From: Faecalicatena contorta | Lineage (GTDB): Bacteria > Bacillota > Clostridia > Lachnospirales > Lachnospiraceae | DNA length: 64,000 bases | Reading direction: 5' to 3' | Assembly (NCBI RefSeq): GCF_021531975.1 | Contig: NZ_JAFBIY010000004.1 | Location: forward strand, 1 to 64,000 | Shown: piece after piece, positions 44,034 through 53,415 of the stretch | Layout: each line of letters starts with the position of its first letter | Position numbering within the stretch: the stretch's first letter is position 1 | Position numbers and translations under genes: made by a program | The notes under the pieces: generated by a model | What the model saw: only the letters and a program-made list of their open reading frames with translations | The model's database searches: none | Told to the model about the DNA's origin: nothing

Positions 44034-45620
44034 ATGTATAAAATTGTAGAAGGCGACTTTGCCAATCAACAATTTCCGAATGAAGATTATTTAATAAATT
44101 GGCCTATGTTATATATTTTAGAAAATGGGAGACAAGCTTATATTGGTGAGTCAAATCATGCGAAGCAGAGAATGGCAGAGCACAAAAGAAAAAAAGAGAA
44201 AGAGATATTTGAAAAAGTTCATTTTATTTACTCTGCAAAATTTAATCAGTCTGTTACATTCGATTACGAAGCAAAATTAATACAGTATATTGCAGCAGAT
44301 GATTTATTTGCTGTTACAAACGGAAATTCGGGACTGGCAGATAAGTCATACTATGATAAAGAGTACTACGATAAAGATTTTTATAAATTATGGCGAAAAC
44401 TTCAAAGAGAGGGTATTGTTAAACACTCTTTGGAAGAAATTGAGCAATCAGATTTGTTTAAATATTCTCCGTTTAAAAAATTGAACGATGACCAAAGAAA
44501 TGCTGTGGAGATAATACTTGAAGAATTGAAAGCAGGAACAAATAAAAAGATTATTGTAAATGGAATGCCGGGTAGTGGAAAGACAATAGTAGCAATTTTC
44601 TTGATGAAATATTTGAAAGACAGTGAGGAATTTAAAGATAAGAAAATAGGATTTGTTGTTCCGCAAACGTCATTACGTTCGACGCTTAAGAAAATATTTA
44701 AAAGTATATATGGACTACGGGCTGCCGATGTTATAAAACCTTCTGATGTTACTCGTTCATATTATGATATTTTGATTGTGGATGAAGCACATAGGCTTCA
44801 TCAATATAAAAACATTTCATATCGGGGTCCGTTTAAGAAGTCATGTGAGAGAATTGGTTTAACAACTGAGTCTGATGAATTAGATTGGATAATGCATCAG
44901 TGTGATTGCCCAATACTATTTTATGATCGTATGCAGGTAGTGGGACCGTCGGGAATTAATATAGAACGTTTTTCGAGCAAAATGGAAAATGACAGAAAAA
45001 ATCGTTTGACAAAATATTTTAAGTTGCTGACACAGATGAGGGTAAAGGGAGGAAATGATTACATTGGATATATAGAAAATATTCTGCGATGTAATGAAAC
45101 TGAGAAAAAGACATTTTCAAATTATCAATTTGCTATGTTTAGGGACTTCAAAGCATTTGAAAACCTGATGTATAAGAAAGAATGTGAAGAAGGATTAACA
45201 AGGATGGTTGCTGGGTATTCCTGGGATTGGGTAAGCAATAATGACCCAACTAAATATGATATCGAAATAGAGGGTGTTAAACGCAAATGGAATCATTGTA
45301 CTGAAGGGTGGGTACATTCGCGGGAAGCAATTGACGAGATTGGATGTATTCATTCGATACAAGGCTATGATTTGAATTATGCATTTGTCATTATGGGTAG
45401 AGAGATTTCTTATAACAACGATACTCAAGAGATTATAGTTAACAGAGACTTATATTTTGATGATAATGGTAAGAATACAGCTACATATGATGAATTGTTA
45501 GAATATATTAAAGACATATATTATGTTTTGTTGAGTAGAGGAATTAAGGGCACATATGTATATGTATGTAATGATGAATTACGAGAATATATGGAAAACT
45601 ATATTGACGTTATAGGTTAG
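44034..45620 (+). CDS. GIY-YIG nuclease fused to DUF2075 (Schlafen-type) helicase domain
   Basis: A 528-residue protein. The N-terminal GIY-YIG-like domain has PMLYILENGRQAYIGESNHA (about 24-43) with a conserved downstream Arg and Glu region. An SF1-type P-loop domain follows: Walker A GMPGSGKT (about 177-184), Walker B DILIVDEAHRLHQ (about 246-258), and SIQGYDLNYAFVIMGRE (about 440-456) then YVLLSRGIKGTYVYV, the DUF2075 end. This fusion is known in defence islands and may cut or unwind foreign nucleic acid. GGGAGTGA ribosome site. First gene of the packed operon 44034-51874. Confidence 0.88.
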   Translation: MYKIVEGDFANQQFPNEDYLINWPMLYILENGRQAYIGESNHAKQRMAEHKRKKEKEIFEKVHFIYSAKFNQSVTFDYEAKLIQYIAADDLFAVTNGNSGLADKSYYDKEYYDKDFYKLWRKLQREGIVKHSLEEIEQSDLFKYSPFKKLNDDQRNAVEIILEELKAGTNKKIIVNGMPGSGKTIVAIFLMKYLKDSEEFKDKKIGFVVPQTSLRSTLKKIFKSIYGLRAADVIKPSDVTRSYYDILIVDEAHRLHQYKNISYRGPFKKSCERIGLTTESDELDWIMHQCDCPILFYDRMQVVGPSGINIERFSSKMENDRKNRLTKYFKLLTQMRVKGGNDYIGYIENILRCNETEKKTFSNYQFAMFRDFKAFENLMYKKECEEGLTRMVAGYSWDWVSNNDPTKYDIEIEGVKRKWNHCTEGWVHSREAIDEIGCIHSIQGYDLNYAFVIMGREISYNNDTQEIIVNRDLYFDDNGKNTATYDELLEYIKDIYYVLLSRGIKGTYVYVCNDELREYMENYIDVIG

Positions 45621-45629
45621 GAGAGAACA

Positions 45630-45962
45630 ATGAATAAAGAAACAATAGACCAAGTATTAAAATTCAGGGATGATAGAAACTGGAAACAATTTCATAATCC
45701 AAAGGATTTAGCATTGTCAATTAGTTTAGAAGCTGCTGAATTATTAGAAGTATTCCAATGGAGCGGTTCTGATACTGTGTGTGAATCCAAGAAGGATAAA
45801 ATCAGAGAAGAATTAGCGGATGTATTAAATTATTGCATTCTTATGGCTGATGTATGTGGTTTGGATATGGATGAAATTGTGCAGGAAAAAATCAAACGCA
45901 ATAATGCTAAGTATCCAGTAGAGAAAGCAAAAGATAGCGCTAAGAAGTATGATGAATTATAA
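45630..45962 (+). CDS. MazG-like nucleotide pyrophosphohydrolase
   Basis: A 110-residue all-alpha NTP pyrophosphatase of the MazG/RS21-C6 (iMazG) type. The metal-binding pattern is present: LSISLEAAELLEVFQWS (ExxE) and EELADVLNYCILMAD (ExxD). It would hydrolyse (d)NTPs to monophosphates. Nine bp after the GIY-YIG-DUF2075 gene. In the island it could cleanse or deplete nucleotides during phage infection; that role is inferred from context. Confidence 0.92.
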   Translation: MNKETIDQVLKFRDDRNWKQFHNPKDLALSISLEAAELLEVFQWSGSDTVCESKKDKIREELADVLNYCILMADVCGLDMDEIVQEKIKRNNAKYPVEKAKDSAKKYDEL

Positions 45963-45976
45963 AAGGTGTGTGGCCT

Positions 45977-46282
45977 ATGAAAAAAGGAAAATTAGTACGA
46001 GATAAAATTCCAGAGATTATTATTGCAGATGGTAAGAAGCCTATTATTCGAATTTTAGATAACGATGAATATCTGTATGAATTGGATAGGAAGTTGAATG
46101 AAGAAATAGCAGAGTATCAAGCAGACAAGTCTGTTGAAGAAATGGCAGATGTGCTTGAGGTGTTATTTGCTATTTGTGAAGCCAGGGGACATTCCGTTGA
46201 GGAATTAATGGAAGTTCGTAATGCAAAGAGAAAGAAACGTGGTGGATTTGAACAGAAGATATTTTGGAGTGGTAATGAATAA
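45977..46282 (+). CDS. Second MazG-fold NTP pyrophosphohydrolase (PRA-PH-like)
   Basis: A 101-residue protein beginning GKLVRDKIPEIIIADGKKP, the start typical of the phosphoribosyl-ATP pyrophosphohydrolase-like branch, with metal-binding NEEIAEYQ and VEEMADVLEVLFAICEARG. Start set at ATG 45977; a GTG at 45968 is possible. It is not part of a histidine operon. Two different MazG-fold enzymes in tandem suggest a nucleotide-pool function. Overlaps the HNH gene by one base. Confidence 0.9.
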   Translation: MKKGKLVRDKIPEIIIADGKKPIIRILDNDEYLYELDRKLNEEIAEYQADKSVEEMADVLEVLFAICEARGHSVEELMEVRNAKRKKRGGFEQKIFWSGNE

Positions 46283-47442
46283 TGCAACTAACAATTGATG
46301 CGCATTATTATAACAAATTGGATATTGAAGGCTTTTCGCGAATGATGAAGGATCCGTCTTACTGCTATAAGTTTTATTGGTTGGAAGCAATTGTGCAGCT
46401 TATATCAGAGAATAAGACAGAAGCAACTTACAACGAAATCATTGATGAGATGATTTCCAATGCATGGTATTCAGTTCTTGAGTTTCACATCCATTTGAGT
46501 GGTATCTGGGGTGAGGGCGAAATCAAGGATAATCTTGAAAGAGCTGTAGTAAAGCTTAGAGATTTGAGTGGATTGGAAGCAAATGCCTCAAAGGTAGAGA
46601 TAAAGAATGCCATTAAGCAGTTTGATAAGCAGCTTCATGCGGAAAAACAGGCGTTGACGCATAATGTGCCATATAAAGCATTATCGGGTTTTGCAAATAA
46701 ATCTGGTGAGAAAATCAGTTTGGATAGTAGTGCAGGACGAATGATTGCATATTATAACAAACTGAGTGCCAGTGACATTTTGTTGCCTTATACATTTGGT
46801 AATGAAAATGGTTTGAATAGAAAACTTTTATTTAGTAATTCATGGGTCCAGATGATTAAGGATAATACTGTGGCAATTTTAGGTTGGATTCAATGTGAAA
46901 AGGTAAAGTGGTTACAGAATAATAATCCGGAAGTGCCAGGATTGATATATAAACTTGCACCATTGGATGAGAAGATGCGTAAACTGTCACATGTGCGTAA
47001 GTTATGGGATAGTATATTGGATTTACGTAGCGTTGTCGATGTTTTTACTGATGAACCAATTGATGAAGAAAAATATGATGTAGATCATTTTATTCCATGG
47101 TCATTTGTAATGAATGATGAACTGTGGAATTTGATGCCGATGGATTCCTCATTGAATTCAGCTAAGAATAATAGATTGCCGGACTGGAATGACTTTTTTA
47201 TACGCTTTGCGAAAAATCAGTACATAATGTATGAGATGATTCATGAACGCGAAGGTATCAGAAAACTCTATGAGGCTTGTTATAGGGATAATTTGCATTC
47301 TATTTGGGCAAATCAGGAGTTGTATCGTAAGGGGAATTCTGATACAGAGTTTTATGGAATTTTAGAGAAGAATATGCGACCGGTATATGATTCGGCAAGA
47401 AGACAAGGCTATGATGTGTGGGATAAAAGACTTGCAGTATAG
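46282..47442 (+). CDS. HNH endonuclease
   Basis: A 386-residue protein with a C-terminal HNH nuclease: VDHFIPWSFVMNDELWNLMP then MDSSLNSAKNNRLP at about 266-300 gives the His, Asn and the NKxxR/P-like end of the fold. The first 260 residues are mainly helical and not recognised; they may recognise DNA or a partner. No methyltransferase is nearby, so this is not a simple restriction pair. One-base overlap with the preceding gene shows tight coupling. Confidence 0.88.
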   Translation: MQLTIDAHYYNKLDIEGFSRMMKDPSYCYKFYWLEAIVQLISENKTEATYNEIIDEMISNAWYSVLEFHIHLSGIWGEGEIKDNLERAVVKLRDLSGLEANASKVEIKNAIKQFDKQLHAEKQALTHNVPYKALSGFANKSGEKISLDSSAGRMIAYYNKLSASDILLPYTFGNENGLNRKLLFSNSWVQMIKDNTVAILGWIQCEKVKWLQNNNPEVPGLIYKLAPLDEKMRKLSHVRKLWDSILDLRSVVDVFTDEPIDEEKYDVDHFIPWSFVMNDELWNLMPMDSSLNSAKNNRLPDWNDFFIRFAKNQYIMYEMIHEREGIRKLYEACYRDNLHSIWANQELYRKGNSDTEFYGILEKNMRPVYDSARRQGYDVWDKRLAV

Positions 47443-47487
47443 CAGCAGGAGAAGTGTATGTAATAGATCAAGCAGGGGGGAGAATAT

Positions 47488-48396
47488 ATGCCAAATCATA
47501 CTAATGTGAATACTGGAAACTCTGGAGAATATTTTGTCGCAGGTGAATTAGAAAGAAGAGGATTTACGGTTGCTGTTCCGATGTCAAATGTGAAAGATTT
47601 TGATATTTTAGCAATTAATAGGATTACATATGAACAATTCGCAATTCAGGTTAAGACTACGGGGTATAAACAAAAGAAGTGGACACTATCGCAGAAGAAT
47701 GAAACACTTGTTGGGGATAATATCGTTTATGTATTCGTTTCTCTAAATGAGTTGGATACGCCAGAGTATCATATTGTTCCAAGTAAGATTGTTGCGGAAA
47801 CTATTACGAAAGAACATCAAAAATGGCTAGATACTCCGGGGAAAAGTGGTAAAAAACATAATGACACAAATATACGTAATTTTTTTGATAAGAATGATAT
47901 TTATCTTGATAGATGGGATTTATTGGAATACGAGATACTAAAGAATATTCATTTTGATAGAGGATATCAGTTGCTAACGGATTATATTCCAAAATTACAA
48001 AATATAGAATATGGGAAATGGTATCCTGAAAAGCAAACGGGCGATGGAACACTCGAAAAACCATTCCAGATGCCATATGTAGAGTATCCGGAAGTAATAT
48101 ATGCATTAGAAAGAGATATTTATCTTTTTGAAGAAAGAAATCCACACTATGAATTAAAAGCATATCATTCAACACTTGTGGAAAACAATATTGATTGGGG
48201 AGATCGGTCAATGGAAAATGTAGATGTATCTAATCTGGAAGCAAAAGTGGTGTTGGCTCTTTTGCTAGGGGCATTTAGAGCAGAGAGATTTTGTGACGGA
48301 GCAATTAAGGACTTTCTAAAAAAAGGATGCATTCAAAGATGGCTCGAGAGATTGAAAGAGATAGAGAACAAAGCATTGTTGAAAGAAGGTAAGTAA
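47488..48396 (+). CDS. PD-(D/E)XK-like nuclease domain with C-terminal DUF6508
   Basis: A 302-residue protein. Residues 10-60 show a restriction-endonuclease-like core: NSGEYFVAGELERRGF (Glu14), DFDILAI (Asp39) and FAIQVKTT (Gln54-x-Lys56). The central region (about 60-170) is not recognised. The C-terminus (VLALLLGAFRAERFCDGAIK, about 245-295) resembles DUF6508, which has the ERFCDG signature. No known activity, but the acidic/Lys set supports nuclease or nucleic-acid binding. Two bp before the helicase gene. GGGGGGAG-type ribosome site. Confidence 0.75.
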   Translation: MPNHTNVNTGNSGEYFVAGELERRGFTVAVPMSNVKDFDILAINRITYEQFAIQVKTTGYKQKKWTLSQKNETLVGDNIVYVFVSLNELDTPEYHIVPSKIVAETITKEHQKWLDTPGKSGKKHNDTNIRNFFDKNDIYLDRWDLLEYEILKNIHFDRGYQLLTDYIPKLQNIEYGKWYPEKQTGDGTLEKPFQMPYVEYPEVIYALERDIYLFEERNPHYELKAYHSTLVENNIDWGDRSMENVDVSNLEAKVVLALLLGAFRAERFCDGAIKDFLKKGCIQRWLERLKEIENKALLKEGK

Positions 48397-48398
48397 TA

Positions 48399-51389
48399 AT
48401 GACCGAAGAAAAAATAACCGAACTTCAAAGTGGTTTTAATACAGCGTTTATTAGCAGTGCGTTTAACTCTAATTTAGCATATAGACCGCAGTTTGTTTAT
48501 AACGATAATAAGAACGGTCAGAAAGTATTTTCTGCTATTGAAGACGAATTGCTCAGATGTGATAGTTTTGCGATTAGTGTTGCATTTATTACAAGAGGTG
48601 GTATTACTCCGCTTTTACAGACATTACAGGAATTGGAACGAAGAGGTGTACCAGGTAGAATCTTGACTACGGATTATCTTAGTTTCAGTGATCCTGAGGC
48701 ATTAGACACAATAGCAAGTCTTTCCAACATAGAATTGCGGATGTATCAGACGGAACGTGCAGGGAATGGATTTCACACAAAGGGATATATCTTCCAAAAG
48801 AGTGAAGAGTATCGTTTTATCATTGGTAGTTCTAATTTGACGCAGGATGCTTTGACACGAAACATGGAATGGAATACAAAGCTCGTGTCTACCAATAAAG
48901 GTGAAATGGTAAACTCCGTTTTGATGGAATTCGAGAAGCTTTGGAATGCAACGGAATATACCAAGCCTTATGCAGAGTTTATCGAGGAATATAGAAGAAA
49001 ATATAAAGAGAAGCAACTGTTTAATAAGATGGTTGCAGAGCAGAAAAGAATTGCAAAGAGTGAGGCTATTCCAGCTGTTGAAGCATATACATTACAGCCA
49101 AATTCAATGCAGAGAGCATTTATATATAATTTGTTGGAATTAAGAAATAAAGGTGTGGATAAGGCGTTATTAATTTCTGCTACGGGTACAGGAAAAACTT
49201 ATGCGTCTGCCTTTGCCATGAGAGAACTGGGATTCAAACGAGTTCTGTTTTTGGTGCATAGAAACCAGATTGCAAAACAGGCAAAGGCTTCCTTTGAGAG
49301 AGTATTTGGTAGCAGAATTAAGACTGGCTTAGTGTCCGGAATTAAGCATGATTATGAGGCGGATTTTGTGTTTGCAACGGTGCAGACGTTGAGTAAGCAG
49401 GAAAATTTAGAAAGATTCCCGAGAGATTATTTTGATGCATGTATTTATGATGAGGCACATCATACCAGTGCTGGAAGTTATAAAAGAGTAATGGATTACT
49501 TTACACCGGAATTTACTCTGGGGATGACAGCGACACCGGACAAGCGTGATGACAATATAGAAGGGCGCAATATCTATGAAATCTTTGACCATAATATTGC
49601 CTACGAGATTCGATTACAGCAAGCAATGGATGAAGATTTGTTGTGTCCGTTCCATTACTTTGGAATCACTGATTTAGCAATGATATCTGATGAGGGGAGA
49701 TCAAAAGAAGAGCAGCTTGAAAACTTCAGATATTTAACCAGCAATGACCGTGTGAAATATATTATGGAACAGGCAGCTTATTTTGGTTATTCTGGTGATA
49801 GAGTAAAAGGATTGATTTTCTGTAGCAGAATAGATGAAGCCAGAGAATTGTCTAAAAAGTTTAACGAACAAGGATTAAGGACTATTGCATTAAGTGGTGC
49901 TGATTCTGAGGAAATAAGAGCAAAAGCCATTGAACGATTGACAATGGATGTGCAGTCTGAGGAAGATGACTATTTGGATTACATTATAACCGTCGATATT
50001 TTCTCGGAAGGTACAGACATTGTAGAAGTGAATCAAGTTATTATGCTTCGTCCAACACAATCTCCGATTGTTTTTATTCAACAGTTGGGACGTGGACTAA
50101 GAAAAGCATTAGAGAAGGAATACGTCGTAGTTCTTGATTTTATTGGTAATTATAGAAACAACTTTATGATTCCGATTGCGCTTTCAGGAGATCGTAGTTA
50201 CAACAAGGACAATATCAGAAGATACTTGATGGAAGGCGGTCGAGTGATTCCGGGTGCAAGCACGATTCATTTTGATGAGATTAGTAGAAAACGTATTTTC
50301 GCTGCTGTAGATAATGCAAATTTTAGCGACATTAAGCTTATCAGAGAGAATTATACTAATCTTAAAAATAAGCTTGGCAGAATTCCAAGATTAAGAGATT
50401 TTGATGATTATGGCGAGATGGATGTTCTCCGAATCTTTGATAATAATAGCTTGGGAAGTTATTATAAGTTTCTTGTGAAATATGAAAAAGAATATGAAGT
50501 TAGATTGGCACCGGAAGAAGAAAAGGTGATTGAATTTGTGTCTAAGAAGCTTGCTAGTGGAAAACGAATTCAAGAACTTCGACTTCTGAATAGAATGCTT
50601 GTATATGCACATAGGTTAATGCTTTTTTCTGGACTTCAGGAAGAACTCAGAGTAGATTATGGCATTCAAATGAGTGAGAACCAGAAGGATAACATTATTA
50701 ACATTATGACAAATGAGTTTCCGGCTGGTGCAAGTAAGAATACATATGCAGAGTGTATCTTTATTGAAAAGGATGAAGGGACTGATTATCATGTTTCAAA
50801 ATCATTTGAGAAAATGCTTGGCAATAGGGATTTCTATGAAATTTTGAAAGAACTTATCGAATTTGGTATCAGCCGTTATGAACGTGACTTTTCCGATACA
50901 TACAAGGAAACTGATTTTGTACTATATCAGAAGTATACATATGAGGATGTATGCCGTTTGCTTAACTGGGAAACAAATGAGGTACCATTAAATATCGGTG
51001 GATATAAGTATGATAAAAAAACAAAGACATTTCCTGTATTTATTAACTATGACAAGTCAGAAGATATAAGTGATACCACAAAATACGAAGACCACTTTAC
51101 AAGCAGCAGTAGTTTGATTGCAATATCGAAATCGGGAAGAAGCATTTCTTCAGAAGATGTGCAAAACTTTTTATATGCTACTGAGCGAGGAATACAGGTA
51201 CATTTGTTTGTACGTAAAAACAAGGATGATAAGATTTCAAAAGAATTCTATTATTTGGGACATATGAAGGCAAGTGGCAATGTGAAAGAATTTATTATGC
51301 CAAATACAGATAAAACGGCTGTTGAAATTGAATGGTTGTTGGATGTTCCTGTACGTGAAGATTTATACGAATATATCGTAAATGGGTAG
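48399..51389 (+). CDS. PLD nuclease-SF2 helicase-DUF3427 protein
   Basis: A 996-residue multidomain protein. N-terminal phospholipase D-like nuclease with HxK (His126, Lys128 in GFHTKGYIF) and FIIGSSNLTQDALTRNMEWN. SF2 helicase: Walker A LISATGTGKTYASAFAM (about 257-273), DEAH in CIYDEAHHTSAGSYKR (about 348-363), TATPD, then the second RecA lobe with DIFSEGTDIVEVNQVIMLRP and FIQQLGRGLRKA (motif VI). The C-terminal third (about 620-990) matches DUF3427, which follows such helicases. Architecture is known in defence islands (DISARM/Gabija-like neighbourhoods vary). Largest gene of the island and probably its motor. Confidence 0.92.
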   Translation: MTEEKITELQSGFNTAFISSAFNSNLAYRPQFVYNDNKNGQKVFSAIEDELLRCDSFAISVAFITRGGITPLLQTLQELERRGVPGRILTTDYLSFSDPEALDTIASLSNIELRMYQTERAGNGFHTKGYIFQKSEEYRFIIGSSNLTQDALTRNMEWNTKLVSTNKGEMVNSVLMEFEKLWNATEYTKPYAEFIEEYRRKYKEKQLFNKMVAEQKRIAKSEAIPAVEAYTLQPNSMQRAFIYNLLELRNKGVDKALLISATGTGKTYASAFAMRELGFKRVLFLVHRNQIAKQAKASFERVFGSRIKTGLVSGIKHDYEADFVFATVQTLSKQENLERFPRDYFDACIYDEAHHTSAGSYKRVMDYFTPEFTLGMTATPDKRDDNIEGRNIYEIFDHNIAYEIRLQQAMDEDLLCPFHYFGITDLAMISDEGRSKEEQLENFRYLTSNDRVKYIMEQAAYFGYSGDRVKGLIFCSRIDEARELSKKFNEQGLRTIALSGADSEEIRAKAIERLTMDVQSEEDDYLDYIITVDIFSEGTDIVEVNQVIMLRPTQSPIVFIQQLGRGLRKALEKEYVVVLDFIGNYRNNFMIPIALSGDRSYNKDNIRRYLMEGGRVIPGASTIHFDEISRKRIFAAVDNANFSDIKLIRENYTNLKNKLGRIPRLRDFDDYGEMDVLRIFDNNSLGSYYKFLVKYEKEYEVRLAPEEEKVIEFVSKKLASGKRIQELRLLNRMLVYAHRLMLFSGLQEELRVDYGIQMSENQKDNIINIMTNEFPAGASKNTYAECIFIEKDEGTDYHVSKSFEKMLGNRDFYEILKELIEFGISRYERDFSDTYKETDFVLYQKYTYEDVCRLLNWETNEVPLNIGGYKYDKKTKTFPVFINYDKSEDISDTTKYEDHFTSSSSLIAISKSGRSISSEDVQNFLYATERGIQVHLFVRKNKDDKISKEFYYLGHMKASGNVKEFIMPNTDKTAVEIEWLLDVPVREDLYEYIVNG

Positions 51390-51472
51390 AGGTTAAAGAC
51401 TCTACCTGCATAAGTGATCAAGGGCATAAATTTTACTTCGTAAAATTGCTTTGCAAAACGAGGAGGCTTGAA

Positions 51473-51874
51473 ATGAAAACAATACGAGTTGTAGCAGCGA
51501 TTATTAAATCAAAAAATGAAAAAGGGGAACCGATTATTTTTGCGACACAAAGAGGTTATGGAGACTTAAAAGGTGGCTGGGAATTTCCTGGTGGAAAGAT
51601 TGAGGAAGGTGAAACGCCTCCGGAGGCTCTTGTTCGTGAAATAAGAGAGGAACTTGAAACAGAAATTGCAGTGGGGGAACTGGTTGATACGATTGAATAT
51701 GATTATCCGACATTTCATCTTTCAATGGATTGTTTCTTGGCAGAAATAGTTTCCGGTGATTTGGTTCTGACAGAACATGAGGCAGCAAAGTGGTTGACAA
51801 AAGAGGAGTTGAATTCTGTGGAGTGGTTACCGGCGGATATTACATTGATTGATAAGATCAGAGAGATTATCTAA
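51473..51874 (+). CDS. NUDIX hydrolase (MutT-like)
   Basis: A 133-residue (d)NTP pyrophosphatase. The NUDIX box is complete in GGKIEEGETPPEALVREIRE followed by EL. The rest resembles CTP or 8-oxo-dGTP hydrolases (WEFPGGKIEEGE, WLPADITLIDKI). The start at 51473 follows AGGAGG with 8-9 bp spacing; an upstream in-frame ATG lacks a ribosome site. Eighty-three bp after the helicase, it extends the nucleotide-hydrolase content of the island. NUDIX genes are often next to DUF3427 helicases. Confidence 0.93.
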   Translation: MKTIRVVAAIIKSKNEKGEPIIFATQRGYGDLKGGWEFPGGKIEEGETPPEALVREIREELETEIAVGELVDTIEYDYPTFHLSMDCFLAEIVSGDLVLTEHEAAKWLTKEELNSVEWLPADITLIDKIREII

Positions 51875-51951
51875 GTTTCAAAAGAAGAATTATTAGGAAA
51901 GTTTATAATGCTTAACATCATATATGAGTGGAGAAAGCGAGGTGACAAACT

Positions 51952-52419
51952 ATGGCAAATATTAAAATTATCAAGAAAAATAATGATTATACTTCTGAAT
52001 ATGACATTGGTGATATTTTCCCTGTCGATGGAACCTGGTATGGTGGTGTTCATATCACGGGTAAAACAGGTGTCCCAATTTCTCTTGACAAGGATGAATA
52101 TATAGAGATTGAGGGGAAATCCTTGGCTCCTGAGCTTGAGGAAGAGAAAGTGCTGGATGAAACAGAGCGTGATATCTGCGTGGGTGATATTGTACAGCAC
52201 TTTAAGAGAGAACAGGTATCTGCGGATACTTCGGAGTATTTTTACAAGGTTCTTGCATTTGCTACACATACGGAGACGGATGAAAAGTTAGTCGTTTATC
52301 AGGCAATGTATGCGCCATTTACAGTTTATGCCAGACCATATGAGATGTTTATGAGTGAAGTGGACAGGCAGAAGTACCCGGATGTAAAGCAGAAGTATCG
52401 TTTTGAAAAGATGAAATGA
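51952..52419 (+). CDS. DUF1653-domain protein
   Basis: A 155-residue protein with an unassigned N-terminal half (about 1-85) and a C-terminal DUF1653 domain: [20 protein letters not shown], then [20 protein letters not shown], and [22 protein letters not shown]1653 is a small beta domain of unknown function, often next to NUDIX genes. AGGTGA ribosome site. Followed by a terminator that closes the island. Confidence 0.9.
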   Translation: MANIKIIKKNNDYTSEYDIGDIFPVDGTWYGGVHITGKTGVPISLDKDEYIEIEGKSLAPELEEEKVLDETERDICVGDIVQHFKREQVSADTSEYFYKVLAFATHTETDEKLVVYQAMYAPFTVYARPYEMFMSEVDRQKYPDVKQKYRFEKMK

Positions 52420-52444
52420 TTTTAATTTGAATATCAAATGTTAG

Positions 52445-52481
52445 ATGAGAAAAGCTGTTAAAATACTTTTCTCATTTTTTT
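52445..52481 (+). terminator. Terminator at the right end of the island
   Basis: ATGAGAAAAG (52445-52454) pairs with CTTTTCTCAT (52466-52475), followed by a seven-base T-run. Confidence 0.88.
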
Positions 52482-52528
52482 ATTGCATACATATTTAATT
52501 TGTCTATACACATATAGAAATAACCAAT

Positions 52529-52557
52529 TTGACGACAAACAATGTCTGATTTATGAT
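52529..52557 (+). promoter_or_regulatory. Promoter of the MetNIQ-like operon
   Basis: TTGACG (52529-52534), 17-bp spacer and TATGAT (52552-52557), 42 bp before the GTG start. No S-box riboswitch is seen in the short leader, unlike many clostridial methionine transporters. Confidence 0.6.
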
Positions 52558-52599
52558 TAATTTGTTGTGTATTGTGTTAAAAAAAAGAGGTAAAAGATT

Positions 52600-53411
52600 G
52601 TGATTGAATTAGTTGGTGTTAATAAATCATTTAACAATATACCCGTTTTAAAAGATATTAATCTTACTATTCAGGATAATGAAATATTTGGCCTGGTGGG
52701 GCCAAGTGGAGTTGGAAAATCAACGCTTCTGAATTGCCTGATAGGGCTGGAAAAGTACCAGACAGGAAGTATATCTATTGATGGTGTTTGTTTGGAAAGT
52801 CTTAATGATTTGAAAATGCGTCAGTTCCGGAAAAACATGGGAATGATTTTCCAGAATTTCTCTTTGATTGGAAGAAAAGATGCTTTTCATAATATTGCCC
52901 TTCCGATGGAATGTTGGAATTATTCCAAAACGGAAATTAAAGAACGCGTCGAGGAGCTTGCGGAATTAACGGGAATAAAAGATAAGTTAAAAAGTAGACC
53001 GGCGGAACTGAGTGGAGGACAAAAACAGCGGGTTGCAATTGCCAGAGCTTTAGCAATGAATCCAAAATACTTATTATGTGATGAATGTACGTCTGCGTTG
53101 GATCCACAGCGGCAATATTAGATTTGCTTAAAGACTTGCAGGAGCAATTCGAGATTACCATTATTGTGGTGACTCATGAAATGTCTGTAGTTCAGAATAT
53201 GTGCAAACGTATGGCGATTCTGGAAAGTGGTAAAATATCTCTTTTGGGAGAAGTGCAGGAAATCTTCAGAAACAAACCAGAACAATTAAAAGCGCTGATT
53301 GGTGAAGATGATAGAAAGATTTGTGTCACAATGGATGTAGAAGATTTTGCAAAGATTAAAGAACATTTAGATGATATTGGTACAAAATACAGGGTGTCGG
53401 GAGGTGTTTAG
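52600..53411 (+). pseudogene. MetN-like ABC transporter ATPase, frameshifted
   Basis: Two overlapping frames make one ABC ATPase of about 270 residues. The first (52600-53121, GTG start) has Walker A GLVGPSGVGKSTLLNCL, Q-loop MGMIFQNFSL, signature LSGGQKQRVAIARALAMNPK and Walker B/D-loop LLCDECTSALDPQ. Right after the D-loop the frame shifts: the second frame (from about 53108) resumes with TAAILDLLKDLQEQFEITII and includes the H-loop THEMSVVQNMC. About four bases seem to be missing between CCACAG and GCGGCA. Either a true deletion, making the transporter inactive, or an assembly error. The C-terminal domain is short for MetN. Downstream genes look intact. Confidence 0.85.
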
Positions 53412-53415
53412 TTAG

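Noticed and set aside
53085-53125. Programmed ribosomal frameshift in the ABC ATPase
   Set aside because: No slippery heptamer, stimulatory structure or Shine-Dalgarno-like element at the join, and about four bases appear missing; deletion or error is simpler.
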